Below the pieces are notes generated by a model. It saw only the letters and a program-made list of their open reading frames with translations, ran no database searches and was not told the origin of the DNA. Shown in pieces: positions 1-9,989 of a stretch of DNA of 64,000 nt. The position numbers and the translations under genes were made by a program. How positions within the stretch are numbered: position 1 is the first letter of the stretch; each line of letters begins with the position of its first letter. The DNA comes from Lunularia cruciata (lineage: Eukaryota; Streptophyta; Marchantiopsida; Lunulariales; Lunulariaceae): assembly GCA_948567375.1 (NCBI GenBank), contig OX419758.1, positions 39,065,001-39,129,000 on the forward strand, written 5' to 3'.

Positions 1-2150
1 AAGTAGACTACTTGGGGCATAGAGTAAGTGTAGAGGGCATTCAAGTATTGACAAATAAAATAGAGGTCATTCAAAAATGGAGTGCCCCAAAAGATCAGAC
101 TCAACTTAAGAGATTCTTGGGGTTGACAAGATTCTATCGTAGATTTGTCAAGGACTTCTCCAAGGTTGCATAGCCTTTAACAGCACTACTTGGCAAGGAG
201 AAGAAGTGGACATGGGGAACTGCACAAGAGTTGGCCTTTAAAGAATTGAAGGCCGCCTTGCTACATGCACCGATCTTGAAGTGGTATGACCTAAAATGTC
301 CAATCAAGTTAGCTATAGATGCATCAAGCGTAGCAATAGGAGCAGTCCTACAACAAGAGTGGCATGACGGATGGCATCCAATTGCATATTTCTCTTGAAA
401 GTTGTTACTAGTAGAGTGCAACTACCACACCACAGAATGAGAAGAGTTGGCCATTGTTCTAGCAACCAAGCATTGGAAGCACTACTTGGGTGAGAAGGCA
501 TTTGTAGTAGAGACAGACCACAAACCTCTAGTCTACCTCGAGACACAGAAGGATCTATCTCATCACCAAATTTGGTGGGCAGAGTGGCGACAACACTTCA
601 ACATGACAATCACCTACGTGGAAGGTAAGAACCAACTTGCAGATGCATTCACTCGCATGCCAATGGCAAACAACTTGGTGGCAGAGGTTAAGATTAACCC
701 TGAATTCTGGCAAGAGATTTTGGCTACTACAAAAACTGATCCATAGATTGTAGAAGCACAATCATCCAAAGGTGTCACCCGCACCCAAGGACTCACCTTT
801 TGGGATGGCAGATTATGGATCTCAAATGTCCCAGAATTACGCACCACCATTCTAGCGGAAGGTCATGATTTGGCCATTGCAGCTCATGTCGGAGTGGACA
901 AGACCTTGGATGCAATCAAGCGCCATTACTATTGGCCCAAGATGAGAAACAACGTGATGGACTATGTGCGTAGCTGCCTACTTTGTCAATAGAACAAAGC
1001 TTCTAATCAAGCTCCTGCAGGGCTTTTTCAACCTTTCCCCACTCCTACCCAATGTTGGAAACAAGTGAGTATAGATCTAGTTTGTGAATTACCCAAGACC
1101 ACCTCAGGGTTTCACTCCATTGTGGTCTTTGTGGACCGGCTTAGCAAAATGATTCATGTACGCCCTACAACCAAAGAGGTGACCGCTCCACAACTAGCTC
1201 AATTATACTAAGATGCAGTCTTTGCTCACCATGGCTTGTCTAGAGTACTCATCACCGATAGAGGTACCCAATTCCCCAATTTTTTTTGGCAAACACTCTT
1301 TGGTTTCTTCAAAACCAAGTTGGCCAAGTCCACAGCTTACCACCCACAAACAAATGGCCAAACAAAGCGGGCTAATCGCACAATTGAAGACATGTTACGT
1401 GGCTTCACCTTAGAAGAGCAAGAGAGGTGGAACACCCTACTCCCATTGGTGGAATTCACTTACAACAATTCAGTGAATGCATCCACCCAGGTCACTCCGT
1501 TCTTCCTCATGTATGGTGAGCATCCCTTCACACCTTCTAGCTTGATGAAGATCCATCCAGTGGCTACCAAGGTCGATGTAGTCAACACATTTGTTTCTAG
1601 AATCCAACAAGGTGTGAAGAGCTCCAAGCACAGATTACAAATTGCACAAAATTGACAAAAGCAGTATGCTAATGCACACCGTAGGCACATGGAGTTCAAT
1701 GTTGGGGATCAAGTGTGGCTATTGACAACCAACCTCACATTAGTTGGACCTCCTAAGCTCAAACCTCGTTTTATTGGGCCTTTCTTGATTCTTCGTCGCA
1801 TCGATGTTGTGGCCTATCACCTTGAGCTACCACCACACATGAAGATCCATCCAGTGTTCCATGTCTCCCTACTATGCAGATATGCCTTCTAATCAGGCCA
1901 AGGTCATTCCACACAAGAAATTCAACCTTGTCTGACACTCATTGATGGCAAAGAGGCATATGAAGTGGAGCGGATTCTCCAAAAACACATGCGTGGTACT
2001 CGCCATCCGCGGGTGGGCTATCTAGAACAATGGAAAGGTTACCCCCTCTATGAAGCAACCTAGGAGCCCGCTGCCAATTTGGCACATGCACCGGTGTTTG
2101 TGCAAGCATTTGAGCAACAATTGCACAACGAGGATATTGCATCTTAAAAG
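1..2150 (+). pseudogene. Chromovirus A pol remnant (RT end, RNase H, integrase, chromodomain)
   Basis: This is the coding remnant of element A. The open stretches are 447-746 (RNase H), 1236-1655 (integrase core with LITDRGTQF and AYHPQTNGQT) and 1689-1892 (integrase C-terminal domain with HMKIHPVFHVSLL). The chromodomain follows (VERILQKHMRGTRHPRV, then YLEQWKGYPLYEAT). The conserved Trp just after EAT is a TAG stop here. In chromoviruses this domain is thought to tether integrase to heterochromatin. Too many stops remain for a functional polyprotein. Confidence 0.92.
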
Positions 2151-2158
2151 GAGTGAGG
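2146..2158 (+). other. Polypurine tract of chromovirus A
   Basis: A purine run AAAAGGAGTGAGG lies two bases before the 3' LTR. The same run, reverse complemented, sits just inside the left LTR of the minus-strand copy at 10719-10731. This is the expected plus-strand priming site. Confidence 0.8.
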
Positions 2159-2160
2159 TC

Positions 2161-2896
2161 TATAATACCAAGAGCTAGCCATATGATCTAGATGTGAAAT
2201 TCAGTTAGGTAACATCTAGAATGATGCTATACATGATGGTCAAAATAGATAAGATAGAAGTATCACCAAAAGAGTACTTCTACTAATAGGGCATAAACCG
2301 AAATAGACTTGAGAACCTTAGATCCAATAGCTAGACTTATGATTTAAAGGTGAGAATTGGTTGGTAACATCTGGAAGGATGTTACACATGATGGACTAAA
2401 CAGATCAGAAAGAGGTATCACCAAAAGGGGACTTCTACTAATAGAGTAGGAACCAAAATATGTCTGAAATCTTTGAAGGTAATTTCAGAGGCCTAAACAG
2501 ATGAATTAGGCCTCAAAATGTGCAGACCCCTCCTTCCCAAATGAAGGAAAGGTTGGCCTTCCCTCCCCCTTGCTTTGTCTCATCAAGAGCTTTCCAACGG
2601 TACCTTACGTGATTCTGAGATTCCTACAAGAAGATTCCCTAAAAGATTCCCTTTGGTCAAAGCTTGTTTGACCAACCAGATAGGACCTAGACCAGACATG
2701 TCACCCATCCAAGTAAGTAATCCAAGGGTGGAGCTTGCTGACATATCATCTATCTGTGTCCCTAATCATATGGTGGAGCTTCCTTGGAGGAGATCCTCTT
2801 TGTCTATATAATAAAGAGAAGGTCCTCCTTTGGGGCATCAAATGTTTGAGTGTGCAATCTGTGTTTTCCCTATTCTCTTGTCCTTGAAGTATTACA
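2161..2896 (+). repeat. 3' LTR of chromovirus A (736 bp)
   Basis: The LTR opens TATAATACCAAGAGC, where the usual first two bases TG have become TA, and closes with GTATTACA. It is homologous over its length to the LTRs at 9990-10716, 15867-16553 and 18146-19042. U3 contains a roughly 154 bp direct repeat: GGTAACATCT starts at 2209 and again at 2363, and each copy continues through an ATGATGG...TATCACCAAAAG block. A TATA box (TCTATATAATAAAGAG) lies at about 2803-2818. Confidence 0.9.
2805..2812 (+). promoter_or_regulatory. Probable LTR TATA box
   Basis: TATATAAT lies about 85 bases before the LTR end. The same position in related LTRs of the window carries the reverse-complement counterpart near 15950 (ATTATATAGA). 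This suggests a short R-U5 after the promoter. Confidence 0.55.
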
Positions 2897-3427
2897 ATTT
2901 GCCTCATCCAAGCATTGCAAGACCTTGATAAGGTGCTCAAAGTGCTCCTCCTTGCTCCCATAGACACAAAAGTCATCAATGAAGTCTCTCACAAATTTCC
3001 CAATCAAAGGTTCAAATACCTTGTTCATGAACCGTTGGAATGTGGCTTGAGCATTGCAAAGCCCAAAAGGCATGACCTTGAAAGCATAAGTTCCCCAAGG
3101 TGTGGTGAATGTGGTGAGTTGTTGATACTCTGGTGCAATCTTGATTTGGTTATATCCACTATAACCATCTCCAAAACTGTACCTCTCATGACCTGCAACC
3201 TCCTCCAAGATCTCATCGATGAATGGCAATGGATAGTAGTCCTTCTTGTAATCCACACATACTCGAAGCTTGCCATTCTTTTTCTTCACAACGACAATTG
3301 GAGACACCCATTCTGAATTCTTTACCTCAAAGATAAATCCAGCTTCCTTGAGCTTATCAATCTCCTCCTTCACAACCAAAGATATTGGTGGGCTAATGCA
3401 ACATTTTTTGGCAGATTGGTCTTGCAT
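2870..3427 (-). pseudogene. Reverse transcriptase fragment, Athila/Tat-like
   Basis: The minus-strand reading frame gives the N-terminal and palm part of a gypsy RT: VVVKKKNGKLRVCVDYKKD, YYPLPFIDEILEEVAG, YSGYNQIKIAP, VMPFGLCNAQATFQRFMNK and the catalytic FIDDF box. Compared with the usual wording YRKLNxxTxKDxYPLP, several residues are missing between VDYKK and DYYPLP, so there is a small deletion. The frame runs into the neighbouring LTR near 2897 and lacks the thumb and RNase H. It is coding-like but truncated. Confidence 0.88.
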
Positions 3428-4661
3428 GTGACTCCACCTCTATCTTGTGCTCCTCCAAGGTGACTTCCTTCAAATCCTTGTAACTGAAAGCAAAAACATG
3501 GATGAACTTGCGGAAAATCTCCTCAAATCTCACCTTCTCCTCCTTGGTAACATTTGGGCTATACTTGAGGGTAGCTAACCTTCTCTCTACCTCCTCAAGT
3601 GTCAATGGTGATTTATCTGGGTCCTTCAAAACCTCTAGCTTAGGTGAAAAATCCATAGCACACAAAGGATACACATCTGAATCAAATTCAGATTCATCCT
3701 CCTCCGTGGAAGTCTCCTCTTCCATGCTTGCATCCACACCTGAAGCTCCTTCTTCAAAATCTAATTCCCAATAATCAGAAGATGGTGTATCTGAATGTGA
3801 AGTGTTGGTGGTGTTGGTCACCGGAACTGTGACTCTATGGTTTGATGACCCAATCCTCAAGTACCCTTTGTGCCATCAATCAGTTGTGCGTGCTGCTCTC
3901 AACCATGGCCTCCCAAGAAGTAAATCATAGTTTGAATCCTTCAAGACTTGGAAAATCATGAGATTTTGAACTCGCATAACTGAAACTACCAGTTTATCCA
4001 TCACCCCTACTGGTCGAACTTGTTGCTTGTTTGCAATGCTCACCACAAATGTTGAAGGTCTTGAGGGTATCATACCCACCTTCTTCATAAACCATTTTGA
4101 CATGGCATTTATTGTTGATCCTCCATCAACCAATGCATCCTTGATGTTGTGACCATTCACTCTCACATCAATCTTGGAGGCATATTCACAAGCCTCCCAT
4201 GGTGCATCCACCACCCCCATTGATACTGGAACTTTTGCCTTCTTCTTCTTCTTGCTCCTTGTAGAACTCAAACCACCTCTAAGCTCCTTTCTCAAGGTAG
4301 GGTTAAAAGCAATCAATTGGTCTATTGTGATGTTAGCCTTGTGACTACCAACATCCTCCAACACATTGTAGTTCTATTGTTGCTTTGAAATCAAGAAATC
4401 CTCTATCCCCAACTTCTTCCTTGGAGTCTTTGTTGTTGATGGTGTTGAGGTGCAAGTGCTCCTAGTAGATATAGGAGCATCCTGGCTTGGAGTAAATCCT
4501 TGAGAAGAGTGAACATCCTCTGCAAAACGAGCTCTCTTCTTCTCTTGTGCCAAAAGCTCCAAATTAAGACTCTTGGAGTTTGACCACTCTCCTTTCTCAT
4601 ACTTGCTCACATTTTTGGTCCCAGCAACGGAACCAAAAATGTGAGCCGGCCTGTCTCTCAC
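3393..4661 (-). pseudogene. Gag-protease linker, retropepsin and acidic linker of the Athila/Tat-like element
   Basis: Three adjacent minus-strand frames belong together: 4374-4661, 3876-4364 and 3393-3860. The middle one is a retropepsin-like domain with DVRVNGHNIKDALVDGG followed by STIN, in place of the more usual DSGS/T, and closes with LLLGRPWLRA. The first is a low-complexity Ser/Thr-rich linker. The third is acidic (EEETSTEEDESEFDSD) and leads into RT. A single TAG stop separates the first two frames and a frame change separates protease from the acidic linker. The closely related copy at 57367-57984 has Trp in place of that TAG. Confidence 0.85.
4606..4645. repeat. Perfect 14 bp inverted repeat at the PBS/deletion junction
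   Basis: CTCACATTTTTGGT and ACCAAAAATGTGAG flank a 12-base spacer that reads like the middle of a tRNA-Asp-type primer binding site (minus strand TTCCGTTGCTGGGA, compare the consensus TGGCGCCGTTGCCGGGGA). The right arm is the LTR end plus PBS start. The left arm duplicates it in inverted orientation at the point where gag is missing. Confidence 0.7.
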
Positions 4662-5331
4662 TCAAGATGAACCGTTGATGGCTATTATGGTAGCGCACCA
4701 TGGACTAAAAAGGTAAGGAACCCCAACTCCATCATACTCCTCCAAGGCTAACACTCCAAGACTCAAGACATTGCTCACTAGAGAACTCAATGAGAGAGAG
4801 ATAGTTGCAAATGAAAGGATGATGAGTACCTCCTCACCCCTTGTTTATATACTTGTGAAATAGTTATGCACCAAAGTTACTAATTACCATAGTAACTCAA
4901 GTTACTAGACTAAAAGTCAAATAAAGTCAAAAAGTATAAAGGAATATCCATTCACATGGGCATATTCCCCTAAGCATGTAGTCTTATCTTGATCCAACCA
5001 CTAAGTCAAGGATTACTTCACATGGGCTATCCTTGGACTAAAGAAGAATCCAAAACAAAAAGGCTTGTGGGCCCAAGAGTTCTCAACTCTTTCCTCAAAG
5101 CCAAACACCTAGGAATAATACCAAGTCAACACACTAAAATCCAAAATAGTGGTGCTCATCTTTTCTACTTCCTCTAAAGTAAGGTCCCTTCTATCTAAGC
5201 TATGACTAAATTTAGCTAACCATGACTAATATAGAACCATCTTTTATCTCTATATAAATAATATCTCTTAAGTACTTGTAATACCAAGCTAAATATCACA
5301 ATACCACACACATGCATAAATGGGTGTTACA
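4640..5331 (-). repeat. 5' LTR of the Athila/Tat-like element (692 bp)
   Basis: On the minus strand the LTR begins TGTAACACCCATTTATGCAT and ends GGCCGGCTCACA next to the PBS. A TATA-like stretch (minus TATATAAACAAGGGG, near 4845) precedes a run that recurs at 57180-57400. Homologous but truncated LTR pieces are at 57006-57404 (opposite orientation) and 59162-59651 (same orientation). Confidence 0.8.
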
Positions 5332-6720
5332 GGCCTATGCTAGTCGCTCCAACAATTCAGCAGAGGCAAAGTATAGTTCATATGAGGGGGAGTTATTTTC
5401 AGCAATATGTGCAGTAGCACATCTCTAATGTTACCTATTTGGTAACCCCTTTACTCTCATCATTGATCTCAACCATTGAAGTGAATGATAGAGTGCGATA
5501 AGCTTTCAAGGAAGCTTGCATGATGTGCTCTAATTTATAAGAGTATGATTTCATGATTATTCATAGACCTAGAGTGGTGAACCATGATGTAGATGGGTTG
5601 ATTAGAAACCCATGTCCCAGCCAGTAGGATCAGACCGGAGCACATTGGCATGGGAAAACATATGAAGAGATGGTGCCAGGTTGGCATGCATTTTCCTTTC
5701 TCTATATATTTCTTAAGGCTTTGGTGGTATCTCTCTCAATGCATACAAGAGGAGTTATTGAGATCACAAATCCAAAGAGTTTAGATAGTGGTATAGTTTA
5801 GCGAGACATTCATGATGATATCTTAGTCATGGACTATCTTCACATTGGTGTTGTGGATGGCACAATTAGAGCCGAGGAGAGAGACTGTGTCCTTCAGTGA
5901 GCTAGGTGGTTCAGATTGGAGGCTAGACACCTTCATTTTGTATAGGAGGATTGTAGAGTGAAAGTAATACCACTTCCATCTCAAAGACCTCAATGGGTTT
6001 TTCATGCTCATGAGGAGCTAGGACATTTTGGAATAAAGCATACATATAGCTTACCCTAAAGTCATTATTGGTGGCACAATATACAAACCAATGTATAAAA
6101 ATTTGTTGTGAGATGTGTGGTTTGTGACCAAGTTAGAGCATCATTTAATGCTCTTATGCCATAGTTATACCCATTACCTATTATGGGATTAGGTTATCGT
6201 TAGAGTTTGGACTTTGTTAGACCTTTACTATTGATGTGAGACATCATCAATATGTTTTGGTGATGGTGGAGTATTTCTCCAAGTGGATTGAGTTGGTGAT
6301 ACTTCTTGACAAGTCTAGTGAAGGAATGGCTTATTCATTCATGGATCGAGTCCTTAGTCATTTTGGTGCACTAATTGAGGTTTTAATTGATCAAGGTATA
6401 GAGTTCTTAGGGGAGTTTTAGGTCTTGTATGACAATGCTTTGATTGATCATTGTATTACCTCTCGAGATCACCTTAAGGCAAATGGCTTAGTAGAGAGAA
6501 TGGTCCAAAAAATGAAGAAAGGATTGCGGAAGTATGGTTTGCAAAGAGGCCACTTGGGAGATTGGGATCTCCAATTATGTTATGCGGCTCTTTTGGTGGA
6601 GCTGCTACTATGTTAGTGTGTGATACTTGTTTGAGAGGATGGCATATAGCATGTATGACTCCTCCTCTCACTGTGGTTCCTTAGGGACAATGGTTATATC
6701 CTAGATGTACTTGACTTGTA
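5332..6720 (+). pseudogene. Third Ty3/gypsy pol fragment (RNase H and integrase), heavily decayed
   Basis: Immediately after the LTR end, plus-strand frames read AYASRSNNSAEAKYSSYEG (gypsy RNase H). Around 6010-6130 comes an integrase zinc-binding remnant with HEELGHFGIKHTY and HYWWHN. An integrase core follows at 6236-6600 with YVLVMVEYFSKWIELV, FGALIEVLIDQGIEF and NGLVERMVQKMKKGLRKYG. Stops and frameshifts occur every few dozen codons. The RNase H wording is unlike that of chromovirus A, so this is a separate lineage. The Athila/Tat-like element appears to be inserted into it at 5331/5332. Confidence 0.82.
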
Positions 6721-7562
6721 GGTGGTTGTGACAACCTAACAAGTTTCACTTTTGCAGTAATTAGGTAATTAAAGTTTGTTCCCATAGAGATACAATTCAA
6801 AATTGGTCAAATGATAATATAAATACAAATACAAAGTCAAACAATAACAATGTAGTTCTTCTTGAGTTCTTCTTTAATTTCTCAGGTCAAGACTACATCT
6901 AGAAGAGAGTAACAAGCACTGATCCCAGTCTTGTCACAACAGTTTGTCATTCACAAATCACAATACTTCAATTATGTCCAAAAAAATCTTGATTGTGATG
7001 ATTCATTCCATCCTAAAAATGGCTACGTTGCTGCAAAGCATCTTCACCTTAGAATTGTGTTCCACCCCTCCACCAAAGGCACAACTTCCTTGATCAAAAT
7101 TGTTTCACATCAACTCATCATTGCACTCACAAATGCAAAATACTACCAACAATACAATTCCTCTCAGATTTGTCAAGGCATTGCTATGATTACACTTCAC
7201 TCAAGATCAAACACATAGAATGAAGATCAAGGCTGCGGAATCCAACATCCAACAAGCAACCTGACTTGCACTTCAAAATTCTCTCAGCACTTACAAATAC
7301 ATATGTAGATTGATACTTGGAATTAAGCTCAAGCGACAAGCACTGAAATCAGCACTTTGCTTTATCTATTCTCAAAAATAATGAACACTAAACAACATCA
7401 AACTGCAAATGCTTCCTTTAAATAGTAGAGCAATTGATAATTACTAACAAAAATACCATTCTACAATAACTTTACCAACTTGTAGATTCAAAATGATAAT
7501 GCATCTCTTCATATCTACCTCTTCATATCTACCTCTCCATATCTCAAATCTATTATTAATTT
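6721..7562. other. AT-rich spacer, possible unassigned LTR remnant
   Basis: A candidate LTR start, TGTGACAACCTAACAAG, occurs at about 6728, just after the decayed integrase. I could not find a matching second copy or an end in the window. A 95-codon open stretch (6931-7218, plus) has no recognisable domain and is probably fortuitous. Confidence 0.3.
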
Positions 7563-8767
7563 GATCTGATGTCAACCTCAACTTTGGCTTCTAAACCTGA
7601 TGTTCCTTCAAGTATTTCTCCTTCTTTGTGTCTACTTAATTCCACTCCTAACTCTTCTATTTCTATGATTTCTTCACTACAAACTACAATTGCACTCCTA
7701 TCTACTTTATCTACATCATTATCTATTGATCAATTCCTTTCTACTATCTTAGGTAACTCACTCAAAGACACTTGCACTCCTACTTCTACTACTTTAGACT
7801 TCCTTGCTAATTTTGCTTCACTACAAAGTCGATCCAAGTTTGTTCTAACAAGATCTAATCTGAGACAAACATTGTCTCCTACCTCTAACATTTTCTTATC
7901 TACACGATCTCACAGACAAATCAACAAATTGTTCAACTTTGTGTCCTTTGCCTTCCTCTTCCTCGTCTCTTGCACCAACAACTTCAACTCGTGCAATCTG
8001 GCTTCTTCCAACTTCCCTTCGACTTAAGTACTAAGCAAGGCCTTCATCTTGCTTACCAGTGCCTCCACTACATCCAATTCCACCATTGGCTCTACCTTCT
8101 CTTTCTTTCTTTCCTCCTCCAACTCATTGTGATACATCTGAAACTTGTCCTCAAACTCAGCCTTCATCACCTCCTTCTCTTGTCGATTCAACACGAGTTG
8201 ATCTTCTATCACCCTCAACAAACCCCGCAATTGTTCTTCCTCCCAACTGCACATTGTTAATTCCCTCTGCTAGGCTTGATCTTTATCAGCTGCCTTCTTC
8301 CTTAGACCCTCCAATTCTTGCTCCATCACTGCTACACTTGCCTTCAAATGTATCAACTCCACTTGTGCATCAGCAATTTCACTCTTCAGCATGTCGATCA
8401 ACGCCGTCTTCTCCTTTACTTCCTCCCAACACTTCATTAAATCCTCACTCATTGCTTTTGAGTGCTTACTCCAAAGAATTTCCTCCACCCAAAGTTCTTC
8501 GGCTTCCATCTCTACTCATGTTAACTTACTTCTCAACAGTGAGGTCTTTGCACTCCACTTTGTCACAACTGCTAACTTGTCCTTCACATCTAGATTAGCA
8601 CTCACCATCTCTGCTCTCTTTTGCTGCAAAAACACCATTAAGGGACATACTACCTTTGACAAATACTCCACTCCATCATATTTTTTGTCGTTGGCTCTGA
8701 TGTCTTTGCCCTTGTAATACCAAGAGCTAGCCATATGATCTAGATGTGAAATTTGGTTTGGTAACAT
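7563..8767 (-). pseudogene. Decayed coiled-coil protein of unknown family
   Basis: One minus-strand frame can be followed for about 400 codons, from about 8712 to 7563, with only about five stops. They fall near 8513, 8267, 8021, 7910 and 7730. The visible pieces are strongly helical and charged, for example VKEKTALIDMLKSEIADAQ, LKASVAVMEQELEGLRKKAA, VEGKLEEARLHELKLLVQE and MYHNELEEERKKEKVE. They end in an acidic tail. The heptad-like Leu/Ile/Val spacing points to a long coiled coil. I do not recognise the family. A fragment of a chromovirus LTR (8713-8776) interrupts its upstream end. It could be a decayed host gene or an extra reading frame of a transposon. Confidence 0.5.
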
Positions 8768-8776
8768 CTAGAATGA
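8713..8776 (+). repeat. 64 bp fragment of the chromovirus A LTR start
   Basis: TGTAATACCAAGAGCTAGCC and the following bases match the first 60 or so bases of the LTR at 2161, with an intact TG start. The homology stops at about 8776. No polypurine tract precedes it, so it is a fragment and not the edge of a complete element. Confidence 0.8.
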
Positions 8777-9300
8777 TTCCTTAGGGAAAACTAAGATTCC
8801 AATTCCAAGCTAGAAACATGATATGAAGTCTTGATAAGACCTTGATCCTTGCCACTACATCTAATCTACGCATTGCAAGACCCGTCACCGCACTCTGCTT
8901 ACTCACTTTTGGAGCCATTGTGTGTTTCCTCACTCTCTTCTTGTGAAAGATCATACCCAAGATTCTAACCCACTCTTCTTGCGTATTTGAAATTTGCATT
9001 CCTTTGGGTCAACTCTAAATAGGAACAAGGTAGCATCTAGAAATTGCAATGCTTCCTTGCGGAAATCTCAACTTTATAGTCCTTTGCTGATTGGTCATTC
9101 TTCAATTGCTGCTCTGCACAACTCACCAATTTTCTGAAGTTGTTTCTTGTCACTGTCAAGAACCTCTTGGTCCCAAAGTAGTCACTTTCTTCTTGTGTAC
9201 TTTCTTGATTGGAAACCCCAAAGAAGTTTGTTAGAGGTTCTTTGGATTAGGTTGCACTACTCGATACAAAGTGCTTGTCTTTGTATTTCTCTCTTGTCTA
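8777..9300 (-). pseudogene. Probable upstream part of the decayed coiled-coil frame
   Basis: Minus-strand frames upstream of the LTR fragment contain protein-like stretches: ESDYFGTKRFLTVTRNNFRK, then LVSCAEQQLKNDQSAKDYKV, and a second one containing TMAPKVSKQSAVTGLAMRRLD at 8781-8999. They lie in different frames and are separated by stops. Orientation and proximity suggest that they belong with the coiled-coil remnant, but the join cannot be proved here. No known domain is recognised. Confidence 0.35.
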
Positions 9301-9637
9301 CCCCATTCCTTTGGACTTGATCCAAGGTCGACTTCAAGTTTATGCCAAACACTGGGCAAGCCCGCATACACGATTCTTCACATTTCTTCCACATTTTGCC
9401 CTCCTTCAGCTTTACCAATGCACTTCTTCTTCAAAGCTTTAACAAAACAAACCAAAACAAAAAATATGAGTACCACATTGATTCATCCTTTATATGATAT
9501 AGATTGCAAACATGTGATTAACTATGGGGTTCAATACACCCTGCCTCTTGATCTTTTGCCCACCATATGGTATACAATATACTTGGAGTAGATAGCTATT
9601 TGGATCTAGAGGGACCTAACCACCAGCTAGGGGAGAT

Positions 9638-9984
9638 TGTGGCACTTTAGAGTTCATGTATGTCTTATGTGTGAGTTGTGCTTATATAATATATGATGTT
9701 GACAGCGATGTATATTGTATAACAATGTGTATATGCACAACAACTATCACGCCATTTGTAGTGTCACATCTAGATTGCTTGGACACTAGAGTAGCAATGA
9801 TAGTAGTTAGAGGTATTTTGGCAATTACTCATAGACTACTTTTTGACGGTCAGATTTTGTGTTCAGAGTATTGTCTAAATGGTTGGGCCTACCATCACTT
9901 GCAACATTTGGTGTGTCATTAGCAGGACCATTGGGGTGAGACCTAGGTCAAAATCAGGAGTATACCTTGGAAGTGCAGCTCTAG
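9638..9984 (+). repeat. Older LTR-like repeat, left copy (interrupted by chromovirus B)
   Basis: A purine tract AGGGGAGAT is followed by TGTGGCACTTTAGAGTTCAT, the arrangement expected at a polypurine tract/LTR boundary. The first 106 bases (to about 9743) recur with few changes at 16754-16859. The sequence is cut by chromovirus B at 9989/9990. Its continuation should resume at 16559. Confidence 0.55.
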
Positions 9985-9989
9985 AGAGC
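9985..9989 (+). repeat. Target-site duplication AGAGC, left
   Basis: AGAGC directly precedes the left LTR and is repeated at 16554-16558 directly after the right LTR. This is the 5 bp duplication expected of Ty3/gypsy integration. Confidence 0.9.

Larger units (their letters stand above)
1..2896 (+). mobile_element. Ty3/gypsy chromovirus A, 3' part (RT/RNase H to 3' LTR), degenerate
   Basis: This is the 3' part of a chromovirus that starts before the window. In one plus-strand frame one reads the end of reverse transcriptase (YLGHRVSVEG, RFLGLTRFYRRFVKDFS), RNase H (LAIDASSVAIGAVLQQEW, VVETDHKPLVYLE), the integrase zinc-binding region (HVGVDKTLDAIKRHYYWP), the integrase core (LITDRGTQF, TAYHPQTNGQT), and a C-terminal chromodomain near 1965-2075. 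The frame is broken by many in-frame stops, for example at about 170, 400, 439, 745, 990, 1209, 1655, 1890 and 2060. Several of these are single transitions from a Trp or Gln codon. A polypurine tract at 2146-2158 precedes an LTR at 2161-2896. The same family supplies the nearly full-length copy at 9990-16553. The element abuts a different gypsy element at 2897, so it was probably inserted into it. Confidence 0.93.
2897..5331 (-). mobile_element. Internally deleted Athila/Tat-like Ty3/gypsy element with 5' LTR, minus strand
   Basis: Reading leftward from 5331 on the minus strand there is an LTR (5331-4640), then a primer-binding-site-like sequence, the segment between gag and protease, protease (about 4200-3880), an acidic linker, and reverse transcriptase cut off at 2897. 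Gag is missing: the PBS is joined almost directly to the gag-protease linker. RT wording such as PFIDEILEEVAGHERYSF, YSGYNQIKIAPEYQQ and MPFGLCNAQATFQRFMNK is typical of the Athila/Tat side of Ty3/gypsy, not of chromoviruses. The chromovirus A LTR ends exactly at 2896, so this element was probably split by that insertion and its remainder lies outside the window. A longer but rearranged relative is at 57006-59651. Confidence 0.85.

Noticed and set aside
7569-8598. Plus-strand open frames rich in Ser, Thr, Pro and Leu.
   Set aside because: They are the antisense of the longer, charged coiled-coil frame on the minus strand and show no domain.
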